Positions 7,123 to 14,191 of a stretch of DNA of 16,384 nt are shown one piece after another. The first letter of the stretch is position 1. Every line of letters starts with the position of its first letter. The notes beneath the pieces are model-generated. The model was not told the origin of the DNA. It ran no database searches and saw only the letters and a list, made by a program, of their open reading frames with translations. The position numbers and the translations under genes are program-made. Source of the stretch: 66-474 sp036278635 (GTDB lineage: Bacteria; Pseudomonadota; Gammaproteobacteria; Xanthomonadales; Rhodanobacteraceae); contig DASUKQ010000117.1 of NCBI GenBank assembly GCA_036278635.1, forward strand, positions 1 through 16,384, in the 5' to 3' direction.

Positions 7123-7151
7123 ATGCTAGATTCCGCACCGCACAAAGTCAA
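7123..7151 (-). promoter_or_regulatory. Sigma-70-type promoter for yceD-rpmF
   Basis: On the minus strand TTGACT (7151-7146) and TAGCAT (7128-7123) are separated by exactly 17 bases. The match is 5/6 and 4/6 to consensus. The expected transcription start is near 7116, only about three bases before the yceD ATG, which implies a leaderless or nearly leaderless message. Confidence 0.6.
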
Positions 7152-7288
7152 CCGGGATGTCGCGCCAGAAGGTTCGCGAAAGGTGTCGCCGCGGATCCCG
7201 GCGATCGCGGCGGACAGTCGTTTCCCCGTCTCCATTTGGCCCGTATCATGCTTGCATCCATGGAGCCAGCAGTTTCATCGATCATTCC

Positions 7289-7750
7289 TTGACCTCACTG
7301 CCCGCCAGCTTGCTCGCCATCGTCCTGCCCGCCGCGGTGGCGGTTGTCGCGTGCGCGGCAATCGTCTACGTGCTGGTTCGCCAGGTGCGCCACCAGCGCG
7401 CCCTGCGCACGCTGTACATCGAGGCCGATGGCCTGGAGCGCGACCTCAAGGCCTGCCGCAACCAGCTCGCCCGCGCGCACGCTTCGATGTCGATGGGCCC
7501 CAACCAGCCCGCCGCCGGCGAAGCCGAAGCCCGCCAGGCGGTCGACGCCGCGCTGCGCGAACTGCTGGCGCACCGGCTGTGGTTGCGCGATGAGGCGGAC
7601 AGCGCCAACCAACGTGAACTGGACGCCGCCGTCAGCGCGATCGGGCGGGCCCGCGGCGCGCTCGGCAAGCAGCTCGAAGAACTGGACTCGGCGCAGCGCG
7701 CCCTGGAAACCGCGGTGCGCGAGAAGATCGAGGATCTCTCGCAACAATGA
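7289..7750 (+). CDS. Small membrane-anchored coiled-coil protein of unknown function
   Basis: I do not recognise this family. From the proposed TTG start the product is 153 residues: one N-terminal membrane helix (about 8-30, LAIVLPAAVAVVACAAIVYV), then a charged region rich in Ala, Arg, Glu and Leu with heptad-like helices (about 34-66 and 78-150), probably coiled coil facing the cytoplasm. An ATG 132 bases upstream (7157) is in frame, but the 44 codons it adds are arginine-rich, lack the third-position GC bias of the rest and would hide the membrane helix behind a long basic tail. No clear Shine-Dalgarno precedes either start. A weak promoter-like TATCAT lies at 7244-7249. The stop overlaps the maf start in an ATGA, so the two are translationally coupled. 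The start is uncertain; the coding frame is well supported. Confidence 0.7.
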   Translation: MTSLPASLLAIVLPAAVAVVACAAIVYVLVRQVRHQRALRTLYIEADGLERDLKACRNQLARAHASMSMGPNQPAAGEAEARQAVDAALRELLAHRLWLRDEADSANQRELDAAVSAIGRARGALGKQLEELDSAQRALETAVREKIEDLSQQ

Positions 7751-8328
7751 CGGGGCCTCGAATCGTGCTGGCGTCGACCTCGCGCTATCGGGCTGCGTTG
7801 CTGCGGCGCCTGCTGGACGACTTCGAGCAGATCGCGCCCGACGTGGATGAACGGTCATTGCCGGACGAAACGCCGGCGGCACGCGCGAGCCGCCTCGCCG
7901 CCGCCAAGGCGTCCGTGGTGTCGGAAAACCGGCGTGACGCGCTGGTCATCGGCTCGGACCAGGTTGCAACGCTGGGGAACAACATCCTGCACAAGCCGGG
8001 CAGCACTGGGAACGCATCTCATCAATTGCGTGCAAGCAGCGGAAATCACGTTGATTTCTTCACGGGCTTGTGCGTGATCGACGGTCAAGGGAGCCGCCAC
8101 GCGGCGCTCGACCACACCCGGGTGCTCTTTCGAAAGCTCACGGACGCGGAAATCGACCGCTACATCGCCCGGGAACGGCCGCTCGATTGCGCCGGAAGCT
8201 TCAAATCAGAGGGCACAGGCATTGCCCTGTTCGAACGCATCGAAACCACCGATCCGAGCGCCCTGGTCGGCCTGCCGCTGATCGCGTTGGCCCGGCTGCT
8301 GCGACAGGCGGGCATCGCCGTGCCTTGA
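7747..8328 (+). CDS. yceF: Maf-family nucleotide pyrophosphatase, YceF type (7-methyl-GTP pyrophosphatase)
   Basis: Maf proteins hydrolyse non-canonical nucleoside triphosphates; the YceF subgroup prefers m7GTP. The 193-residue protein has the N-terminal LASTSRYRAALL motif, PDVDE (31-35), the metal-binding D71 in IGSDQV, the HKPGS loop near 82-86, and the YceF-like CAGSFKSEGTGIALFERIE followed by DPSALVGLPLIAL. These resemble E. coli YceF much more than YhdE. In E. coli yceF is also divergent from yceD; here one extra gene sits between them and overlaps this one by four bases. The cytosolic house-cleaning role is from the family; the substrate is inferred from subgroup similarity. Confidence 0.92.
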   Translation: MTGPRIVLASTSRYRAALLRRLLDDFEQIAPDVDERSLPDETPAARASRLAAAKASVVSENRRDALVIGSDQVATLGNNILHKPGSTGNASHQLRASSGNHVDFFTGLCVIDGQGSRHAALDHTRVLFRKLTDAEIDRYIARERPLDCAGSFKSEGTGIALFERIETTDPSALVGLPLIALARLLRQAGIAVP

Positions 8329-8399
8329 CGCCTGCGTTCGCACCCTCGCGACGTGCGGCATCGTACACTGCCCCGGAGCCCCGAATTTCAGACACGGTC

Positions 8400-9365
8400 A
8401 TGGATCAGAACCTCGCCACGGCAATCCAGACAACCCCGGCCACCGCGGATGAATTGCCGCGGCAACGCCTCGATGCCGCGCTGGCGCAGGTCAACGATGT
8501 CCTGGTCGGCAAGAACCAGCCGGTGCGGATGGCGTTTGCCTGCCTGCTGGCAGGCGGCCACCTGCTGGTGGAAGACGTACCCGGCGTGGGCAAGACCACC
8601 CTCGCGCATGCGCTGGCGGCGACCCTGGGCCTGAGTTTCCGGCGCATCCAGTTCACCTCCGATCTGCTGCCCAGCGACATCGTCGGGGTCAGCGTGTTCG
8701 ATCGCGACAGCGGCGCCTTCCGGTTCCAGCCCGGGCCGATCTTCGCGCAATTGCTGTTGGCCGATGAAATCAACCGCGCGACCCCCAAGACCCAGAGCGC
8801 GTTGCTTGAAGCCATGGCCGAGGGCCAGGTGACCGTGGATGGCGCGAGTCGCGCGCTGCAGCAGCCGTTTTTCGTGGTCGCGACCCAGAACCCGCTGGAC
8901 ATGGCGGGAACTTATCCCCTGCCCGATTCGCAACTCGATCGGTTCATGCTGCGCATCGCGCTCGATTATCCCGATGCCGAAGCCGAACGCCGGCTGCTGA
9001 CCGGCGAGAACCGTTCCACGATGGTCGAAGGCTTGTCCGCGTGCCTGTCCGCACCGGGCATCCTGGGGCTGCGGGCGCGGGCGCGCGCGATCAAGGCCAG
9101 CCCGGCGCTGCTGGATTACGTGCAGGCGCTGGTGACCGCCAGCCGCAAGCACCACGACATCCGCACCGGGCTGTCACCGCGCGCGGGGCTCGCGCTGCTG
9201 GCTTGCGCGCGCGCGTGGGCGTTGCTGGGCGATCGCGACTTCGTGCTGCCGGAGGACGTGCAAGCCGTGTTCGTGGGCGTCGCAGGCCATCGCCTGATCC
9301 CGGCACGCAACGTGGCGCGCGACGCGCTGGCACAGGCGCTGCTGGAATCCGTCGCGGTGGAGTGA
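8400..9365 (+). CDS. MoxR-family AAA+ ATPase
   Basis: MoxR ATPases act as chaperones for the assembly or activation of partner complexes and are commonly encoded with DUF58 and transglutaminase genes, as here. The 321-residue protein shows Walker A GVGKTT (62-67), Walker B LLLADEIN (118-125), sensor 1 ATQNP (161-165) and the MoxR-typical GTYPLPDSQLDRFML, with a C-terminal lid domain ending in HRLIPARNVARDALAQALL. The ATG at MDQNLATAIQ is chosen because the frame upstream overlaps maf antigenically unlike sequence and has no family match. No strong Shine-Dalgarno is seen. The DUF58 gene begins eight bases after its stop, so the two are almost certainly co-transcribed. Confidence 0.93.
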   Translation: MDQNLATAIQTTPATADELPRQRLDAALAQVNDVLVGKNQPVRMAFACLLAGGHLLVEDVPGVGKTTLAHALAATLGLSFRRIQFTSDLLPSDIVGVSVFDRDSGAFRFQPGPIFAQLLLADEINRATPKTQSALLEAMAEGQVTVDGASRALQQPFFVVATQNPLDMAGTYPLPDSQLDRFMLRIALDYPDAEAERRLLTGENRSTMVEGLSACLSAPGILGLRARARAIKASPALLDYVQALVTASRKHHDIRTGLSPRAGLALLACARAWALLGDRDFVLPEDVQAVFVGVAGHRLIPARNVARDALAQALLESVAVE

Positions 9366-9372
9366 GGTGCGC

Positions 9373-10335
9373 ATGGACGGCCTCGCGCAAGGCACGCCGC
9401 CCGGGTTCCTGGCACGCACACGGCATTGGTCCCGGTCGCTGATGCGCGGGCGCAAGCCGGAACCGCTTCCGGTGCGCCTCGACCGCCGACGCATCTACAT
9501 CGTCCCGACCCGCGCGGGACTGGGTTTCGGGGTCCTGCTCGCCACGATGCTGATCGGCGCGCTCAACTACCAGAACAACGCCGCGCTGCTCCTGACCTGC
9601 ATGCTCGGCGCGGCGCTCGCCAGCAGCATGCTGCTGACCTGGCGCGAATTGCACGACCTGACGCTGCGCTCGGTACACGCGGACCACGGATTCTGCGGTG
9701 CGCGCTTGCCGCTGCACCTCGCCTTCGCCGACGACGGCCGGGCCAGGCACGGATTGCGCATCTCGGTCGACAAACTGGAACAACCTTGTCCGTTGCAGCC
9801 GGACGTCAGCCGCGCCACCGTGACGATCCCCACCGAATGGCGCGGCTGGATGCCGCTGCCGCGCATGCAGGTGTCGAGCACGCTGCCGTTCGGCCTGTTT
9901 CGCGCGTGGGGCTGGATCACGCCCCAACAACGCGTCCTGGTGTATCCGCGCATCCTGCGCAAGGACGCGCCCGCCGCGCGCACCGACGATCCGAACGAAC
10001 GCATCGCCGGCGGCGACGAGTTCGCAGGCCTGCGCGACTACCACCCCGGCGACCCGATCCGTCACGTCGCATGGAAGACCAGCGCTCGCCACGATCATCT
10101 TCTGGTACGCGAATTCGACCGCGCGGCCCCGGGGCAACCGCTGCGCTTCGACTGGAACGCCCTGCCGGGACTGGATCGCGAAACCCGCATCTCGTACCTC
10201 GGCGGGTGGGTGTCGGACGCCTACGCCGCGGCGCACCCATGGATCCTGATCCTGGAAGATCGTCGCCCGCTGGGCCCCGCCACCGATGCCGCGCATTACC
10301 ACCGTTGCCTGACCGCGCTCGCGGAGATGCCGTGA
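9373..10335 (+). CDS. DUF58 domain membrane protein
   Basis: DUF58 proteins accompany MoxR ATPases and membrane transglutaminases; their exact role is unknown. The 320-residue protein has two N-terminal membrane helices (about 48-65 and 70-90), then the conserved SSTLPFGLFRAW (168-179), and the DUF58 core GGDEFAGLRDYHPGDPIR followed by HVAWKTSARHDHLLVREF (213-248). Two in-frame starts are possible: GTG at 9367 and ATG at 9373. The ATG is preferred because a GAGG stands five bases before it. Its stop overlaps the next start in a GTGA, indicating coupling to the transglutaminase. It may link the ATPase to the membrane enzyme, but that is inference. Confidence 0.9.
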   Translation: MDGLAQGTPPGFLARTRHWSRSLMRGRKPEPLPVRLDRRRIYIVPTRAGLGFGVLLATMLIGALNYQNNAALLLTCMLGAALASSMLLTWRELHDLTLRSVHADHGFCGARLPLHLAFADDGRARHGLRISVDKLEQPCPLQPDVSRATVTIPTEWRGWMPLPRMQVSSTLPFGLFRAWGWITPQQRVLVYPRILRKDAPAARTDDPNERIAGGDEFAGLRDYHPGDPIRHVAWKTSARHDHLLVREFDRAAPGQPLRFDWNALPGLDRETRISYLGGWVSDAYAAAHPWILILEDRRPLGPATDAAHYHRCLTALAEMP

Positions 10336-12326
10336 GGCGCCGCACCCCGCCGCCGGGAACCCGCGTCGTTGCTTCCACGCTCGACGCAATGCCCTTCAAT
10401 CTCTTGTGTGCGACCGTGCTGTGCGTGGTGGCCGCGCATGCTCCGCACATGCCGGTGTGGTACACCGCCGCGCTGGTGGCGATCCTCGCAGCGCGCTGGT
10501 GGCAGCGTCGCCACCGCCACCGGCGCGTCCCGGCGTGGTTGAGGGTCGTGATGCTGGTGGCGATCCCGGCCACGGTGACCGCGGTCTACGGTTCGCCGCT
10601 CGGGCAGGAACCGGGCGCAGCCATCGTGTGCGGCTTGCTGGTGCTCAAGGCGCTGGAAAGCGAATCGACACGCGACGCGCGGATGGCGGTCGGCTTCGCG
10701 TGTTTCATCCTGATGAGTGCACTGCTGTTCGACCAGTCGCTCGGATTCACCATCCTCGTAGGGCTGATGTTGTTGCCCGCACTCGCAACCTTGCGCGCGC
10801 TCGAACCCGGCCTGGCCCGACCGCGCTGGCTGCGCGCCTTCAAACCGGGGACCGCCCTGCTCGCGGCGAGCCTGCCCGCGGCACTCCTGGGATTCTTGTT
10901 GATCCCGCGACTGGGGACGCCGCTGTGGGGCTCGCCGGGCAGCGGCGTGGCGCGCACGGGCATCTCCGACCGGATGGCGCCCGGCGACCTGCAAAAGTTG
11001 CTGACGGACGATTCGGTCGCGATGCGGGTCGGTTTCGACGACGGCGTGCCGCCTCCCGAAGACCGGCGCTATTTCCGCGGCATGGTGTTGTGGGATTTCG
11101 ACGGGCGCGCGTGGTTGCCTGGCGCCATGGCCACCCGCCGCCAACAGCCTGTGCCTGTCGGCACGCGTGGGCCGGCCACCCATTACACCGTCACGCTGCT
11201 CGCGAGCCACCAGCACTGGATGTTTGCGCTGGACGTGCCGGTCGACACGCCGGAGGGCGCCGGGATGGGCCCCGACCACACCTTGTGGTCGGCCAAGCCG
11301 ATCGACCAGACGCTGCGTTATCGCGTCACGTCGGCGACGGACTATCGCCTGGGGCCGGCGGGACTCGCTCCGCACGTCCGTACCGCCGCCCTGCAATTGC
11401 CGCAGGGCTACGATCCGCGCGCGCGGGCGCTGGCGGCGAACTGGCGCGTCCGGGCAGGCTCGGACGATCGCGCGATCGTGGGCGACGCGCTGCGACTTTT
11501 CCACGACGGCGGTTTTGCCTACGACCTCGATGCGCCGCCGCTGGGCCGCAACAGCATCGACGATTTCCTGTTCGACACCCGGATCGGTTTTTGCGAACAC
11601 TACGCGAGCGCCTTCACCTTCCTGATGCGCGCGGCCGGCATCCCGGCGCGGGTGGTGATCGGGTACCAGGGTGGCTACTGGAACCAATTCGCGCACTATC
11701 TGCTGGTCCGCCAGTCGAACGCACATTCGTGGTCGGAAGTCTGGCTGGCCGGCCGCGGCTGGGTACGGGTCGATCCAACCGCCGCGGTCAGTCGGGTGCT
11801 GCTCGCCGACACCGACAACGCAATGGGCGGCATCGATGGCGGCGGGGGCGCGTGGTGGCTACCCTGGCGCAACCGGCTCGACGTGATCAACCGGTGGTGG
11901 GGCCAGACGGCGATGGGCTTTGATGCCTTGAAGCAGGCCCGGCTGTTGCGCCCGTTCGGAATCGATCATGTCAGCGTCCAGATGCTCGGGATCGCGCTGG
12001 CGGTCACGGTATTCCTGGCCCTGGGCGCGGGCGCATTGCTGGCCTCGCTGCGGCCGCGTCGCAAACCCCGCGACATCCTGGGCAAGGCGCAATGGCGCCT
12101 GCAACGCCGGCTGGCGCGCGCCGGTCTCGCACGCGGCCCCACGGAAGGCCCGCGTGACTTCTATTCGCGTACGGCCGCCGCCCTGCCCGACTCGGCGCGC
12201 ACGTTGCGGGAACTCGCCCACGAGTACCTGCTTTTGCGCTACGCGTATTCCGAACCGCCGCCTGAACGGGTCCGCGTGTTCGCGGCACGTGCACGTCGTT
12301 TCCGACCCCGTCATGTGGTTAAATGA
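10332..12326 (+). CDS. tgpA: TgpA-type membrane-anchored transglutaminase
   Basis: TgpA of Pseudomonas aeruginosa is an essential inner-membrane protein with a periplasmic transglutaminase domain. The 664-residue product has that length and layout: a bundle of N-terminal membrane helices (roughly 22-190), a periplasmic part, a transglutaminase core with catalytic C421 (GFCEHYASAF), H465 (NAHSWSEVW) and D481 (RVDPTAA), another membrane helix (about 549-572), and a basic cytoplasmic tail of about 90 residues. The Cys-His-Asp spacing of 44 and 16 residues agrees with the Pseudomonas triad as I recall it. The GTG start overlaps the DUF58 stop; the frame is open further upstream but is there only a shadow of DUF58. 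Substrate unknown; a cell-envelope role is inferred from the family. Confidence 0.92.
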   Translation: MRRRTPPPGTRVVASTLDAMPFNLLCATVLCVVAAHAPHMPVWYTAALVAILAARWWQRRHRHRRVPAWLRVVMLVAIPATVTAVYGSPLGQEPGAAIVCGLLVLKALESESTRDARMAVGFACFILMSALLFDQSLGFTILVGLMLLPALATLRALEPGLARPRWLRAFKPGTALLAASLPAALLGFLLIPRLGTPLWGSPGSGVARTGISDRMAPGDLQKLLTDDSVAMRVGFDDGVPPPEDRRYFRGMVLWDFDGRAWLPGAMATRRQQPVPVGTRGPATHYTVTLLASHQHWMFALDVPVDTPEGAGMGPDHTLWSAKPIDQTLRYRVTSATDYRLGPAGLAPHVRTAALQLPQGYDPRARALAANWRVRAGSDDRAIVGDALRLFHDGGFAYDLDAPPLGRNSIDDFLFDTRIGFCEHYASAFTFLMRAAGIPARVVIGYQGGYWNQFAHYLLVRQSNAHSWSEVWLAGRGWVRVDPTAAVSRVLLADTDNAMGGIDGGGGAWWLPWRNRLDVINRWWGQTAMGFDALKQARLLRPFGIDHVSVQMLGIALAVTVFLALGAGALLASLRPRRKPRDILGKAQWRLQRRLARAGLARGPTEGPRDFYSRTAAALPDSARTLRELAHEYLLLRYAYSEPPPERVRVFAARARRFRPRHVVK

Positions 12327-12357
12327 ACGCGGCGGTTCATATTCCCGGAGGCTCATC

Positions 12358-12951
12358 ATGTCACGCCGCTTGTTGTTTGCTGCCGTGGGTGCGCTGGCCC
12401 TGGGTGGCTGCGCCACCATCCCGAAACCGCTGCAAGGCAACTACACGCCCGTCACGCTGGATGCCGCGCGCAGCGGCACCGCGAACGCCACCCAGGTCCG
12501 CTGGGGCGGCGAGATCATCGAGACCCAACCACGCGAGCAGCAAACCTGCTTCTTCGTGTTGGCGCAGCCGCTGGACTCGCAGGCCCGGCCGAAACCCGGC
12601 GCCGAGGACAGCCTCGGCCGATTCGTTGCCTGCAAGCACGGGTTCTACGATCCCGAAGTCTTCCGCAAGGGTGGCGAGATCACCGTGACCGGCACGCTCG
12701 ATGGCACCGTGCAGCACAAGATCGGCGAATTCGACTACACCTATCCCAGGGTCGAAGCCAACAACGTGTACCTGTGGCCCAAGCGCCCGCTGTACGTGAA
12801 TCGTCCGTACAACGACCCGTGGGGGCCGTGGGGCCCATGGGGCGATCCGTTCTGGGGTGGCTGGGGTCCATGGGGCGGTTACGGCCCGTGGTATTACCCG
12901 CCGCGCGTGATCGTCGTCCCGCGGAACCCGCCACCGCCGAAGAACGACTGA
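12358..12951 (+). CDS. slp: Slp-family outer-membrane lipoprotein with Trp/Gly/Pro-rich tail
   Basis: The 197-residue product has a lipoprotein signal peptide, MSRRLLFAAVGALALGGC, with a lipobox LGGC and lipidated C18. The mature part follows the Slp pattern: TIPKPLQGNY at the start, RWGGEIIE, PLDSQARPKPGAEDSLGRF, GFYDPEVF, GEITVTGTLDG and KIGEFDYTYP. Slp lipoproteins are induced in stationary phase or by carbon starvation in E. coli; the molecular role is unclear. The C-terminal 55 residues are unusual, with repeated WGPWG units and many Pro, Tyr and Gly residues, ending in PRNPPPPKND. A strong GGAGG lies six bases before the ATG. It starts 31 bases after the transglutaminase stop, so it may share that transcript. 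Confidence 0.88.
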   Translation: MSRRLLFAAVGALALGGCATIPKPLQGNYTPVTLDAARSGTANATQVRWGGEIIETQPREQQTCFFVLAQPLDSQARPKPGAEDSLGRFVACKHGFYDPEVFRKGGEITVTGTLDGTVQHKIGEFDYTYPRVEANNVYLWPKRPLYVNRPYNDPWGPWGPWGDPFWGGWGPWGGYGPWYYPPRVIVVPRNPPPPKND

Positions 12952-12962
12952 AGCACCCGCCG

Positions 12963-12990
12963 CGCGGCAGCGCTTCCGGGCGTTGTCGCG
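12963..12990 (+). terminator. Stem-loop after slp, between convergent genes
   Basis: CGCGGCAGCGCT and GGCGTTGTCGCG form a continuous 12-base stem with a four-base loop in plus-strand RNA, using three G-U pairs. In minus-strand RNA the same positions would be A-C mismatches, so the structure is tuned to the slp transcript. No T-run follows and the HIT stop codon begins at the next base, so it may be a 3'-end stabiliser rather than a full intrinsic terminator. Confidence 0.45.
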
Positions 12991-13338
12991 TCACGCCATG
13001 CGTTCGGGCATCTGTCGGCGGCCCAGCAGGTGGACGTGCAGGTAGAACACGGTCTGCCCGCCGCCGCTGTTGCAGTTGATCACGCAGCGGTAGCCCTCGT
13101 CGGCGAAGCCTTCGCGTTTGGCGTACGCGGACGCCGCGAGCAGCAGCTTGCCGAGCAACGGTGCGTCAGCCGCGTCGCAATCGTTCAAGGTTGGCAGCGA
13201 TGCATGCTTCGGAACGAACAGCACGTGCACCGGCGCCTGCGGATGGATGTCGCGGAATGCCAGGACATCGTCGTCTTCGTAAACGACGTCGGCGGGGATC
13301 TCACGACGAACGATCTTGTCGAAAATGGTGTCGGACAT
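12991..13338 (-). CDS. HIT-family (HinT-like) nucleotide-binding protein
   Basis: HinT-like proteins hydrolyse nucleoside phosphoramidates such as AMP-lysine. The 115-residue protein has the family layout: TIFDKIVRREIPADVVYEDD at the start, AFRDIHPQAPVHVLFVPK in the middle and a C-terminal HIT motif. That motif normally reads HxHxH; here it is Y99-L-H101-V-H103, so the first histidine is tyrosine, while the presumed nucleophile H101 is kept. The start MSDTIFDK is used because family similarity begins there. The frame is open upstream through a TCGGGAA heptamer array, which would encode a repetitive RFPIPDS stretch. No clear Shine-Dalgarno is present. It lies downstream of recR and converges on slp. 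Confidence 0.92.
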   Translation of the reverse strand: MSDTIFDKIVRREIPADVVYEDDDVLAFRDIHPQAPVHVLFVPKHASLPTLNDCDAADAPLLGKLLLAASAYAKREGFADEGYRCVINCNSGGGQTVFYLHVHLLGRRQMPERMA

Positions 13339-13345
13339 GGCGTGC

Positions 13346-13384
13346 TCGGGAATCGGGAATCGGGAATCGGGAATCGGGAATCGG
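13346..13384. repeat. Tandem heptamer array TCGGGAA, five full copies plus a partial one
   Basis: Five exact copies of TCGGGAA run from 13346 to 13380, followed by TCGG. The array ends seven bases from the HIT ATG, so it occupies the leader and ribosome-binding region. Short arrays of this unit are, to my knowledge, common between genes in Xanthomonadaceae. A seven-base unit can change number by slippage, which would shift any reading frame through it or alter the leader. Confidence 0.9.
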
Positions 13385-13400
13385 AGACAGCATAACGACT

Positions 13401-13423
13401 CACCCCCTTCGCTTCGAAGGGTG
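13401..13423 (-). terminator. Stem-loop downstream of recR
   Basis: CCCTTCG and CGAAGGG form a perfect seven-base stem around a three-base loop, extendable through CAC/GTG with a small bulge. It lies about 17 bases past the recR stop. No T-run follows on the minus strand, so termination is uncertain. Confidence 0.4.
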
Positions 13424-13439
13424 GAACCGGGTTTCAGCA

Positions 13440-14045
13440 TCAATCGTCGAGGGCAAGCCGGCTGCCGAACGCATGCGCGAGCGTGCCGCGATCGACGTAT
13501 TCCAGTTCACCGCCGAGTGGCACCCCATGCGCAAGCCGCGTGGCGCGTACGCCTGCCGCACGCGCCAACTGTCCAAGCCAGTGCGCGGTTGCTTCGCCTT
13601 CCACGGTGGGATTGGTCGCAATCACCATCTCGCGCACTTCGCCGTCGGCCAGCGTGCGCGTCAACAACTCGACGCCGAGTTCGTGGGGGCCCAAACCGTC
13701 CAGCGGCGACAACCTGCCCATCAGCACGAAATAGCGTCCGCGATAGCCGGTCGCCTGTTCGATCGCGAGCAGGTCGGCGGGCGTTTCCACCACGCACAGT
13801 AGAGCGGCGTCGCGCGAGCCGTTGGCGCAAATGGCGCACTCGTCGCTTTCGCTGAAGTTGCGGCAGGACTTGCAATGCCCGATGCGTTCCATCGCCTTGT
13901 CCAGGACGCCCGCAAGCCGCGTGCCGCCGTCGCGATCGCGCTCCAGCAGATGGAACGCCATGCGCTGCGCGCTCCGGGCGCCGACGCCCGGCAGGCAACG
14001 CAGGGCTTCGATCAGGTCGGCGAGAAGGTTGGAATCGTTGGACAT
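13440..14045 (-). CDS. recR: Recombination protein RecR
   Basis: RecR works with RecO (and RecF) to load RecA on gapped DNA during recombinational repair. The 201-residue protein matches the family length and order: an N-terminal helix-hairpin-helix (LPGVGARSAQRMAFHLL, 18-34), a C4 zinc finger with C58, C61, C70 and C73, a Toprim domain with VVETPADLLAIE (E87), and the C-terminal HGVPLGGELEYVDRGTL. The start MSNDSNLLADL fits; an upstream in-frame ATG lies inside the inverted-repeat element and is rejected. The ybaB-recR spacing is 146 bases because of that element, whereas these genes are usually tightly packed. No good Shine-Dalgarno is visible. Confidence 0.97.
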   Translation of the reverse strand: MSNDSNLLADLIEALRCLPGVGARSAQRMAFHLLERDRDGGTRLAGVLDKAMERIGHCKSCRNFSESDECAICANGSRDAALLCVVETPADLLAIEQATGYRGRYFVLMGRLSPLDGLGPHELGVELLTRTLADGEVREMVIATNPTVEGEATAHWLGQLARAAGVRATRLAHGVPLGGELEYVDRGTLAHAFGSRLALDD

Positions 14046-14057
14046 TGGGAAACCGGG

Positions 14058-14174
14058 GGGGTCAGAGGCACTATTCCGGGGCGGCGAAGGACCAGAAGCA
14101 GGGGTCAGAGTCACTTTTCCGGGCGAATCACGCTCACTGTTCTTGACCGTTTCCGGAAAAGTGACTCTGACCCC
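14058..14174. repeat. Palindromic repeat element: perfect 22-bp inverted repeat plus a degenerate third copy
   Basis: The left arm (14101-14122) begins GGGGTCAGAGTCAC and the right arm (14153-14174) is its exact reverse complement over 22 bases; the loop is 30 bases. A third copy in the same direction as the left arm lies at 14058-14079 and differs at two of 22 positions. I know similar GGGGTCAGAGT repeats from xanthomonads, where they occur around REP-associated tyrosine transposase genes; no transposase is present here. The element separates ybaB from recR and its hairpin could act in the transcript. Confidence 0.8.
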
Positions 14175-14191
14175 GAACTTTCGACTCCCCG

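Noticed and set aside
7157..7288. ATG start 44 codons upstream for the membrane coiled-coil gene
   Set aside because: The added residues are arginine-rich with a different codon bias, there is no usable Shine-Dalgarno, and the TTG places the membrane helix at the N-terminus.
8070..8399. Upstream extension of the MoxR ATPase frame
   Set aside because: It overlaps maf in another frame and the MoxR family similarity starts after the ATG at 8400.
9426..10331. Open frame that would extend the transglutaminase to 966 residues
   Set aside because: The upstream part overlaps DUF58 in another frame, is rich in Arg/Pro/Ala without any family pattern, and the GTGA overlap with a normal 664-residue product is far better supported.
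13346..13384. CRISPR array
   Set aside because: The units are seven bases with no spacers, so this is a simple tandem repeat.
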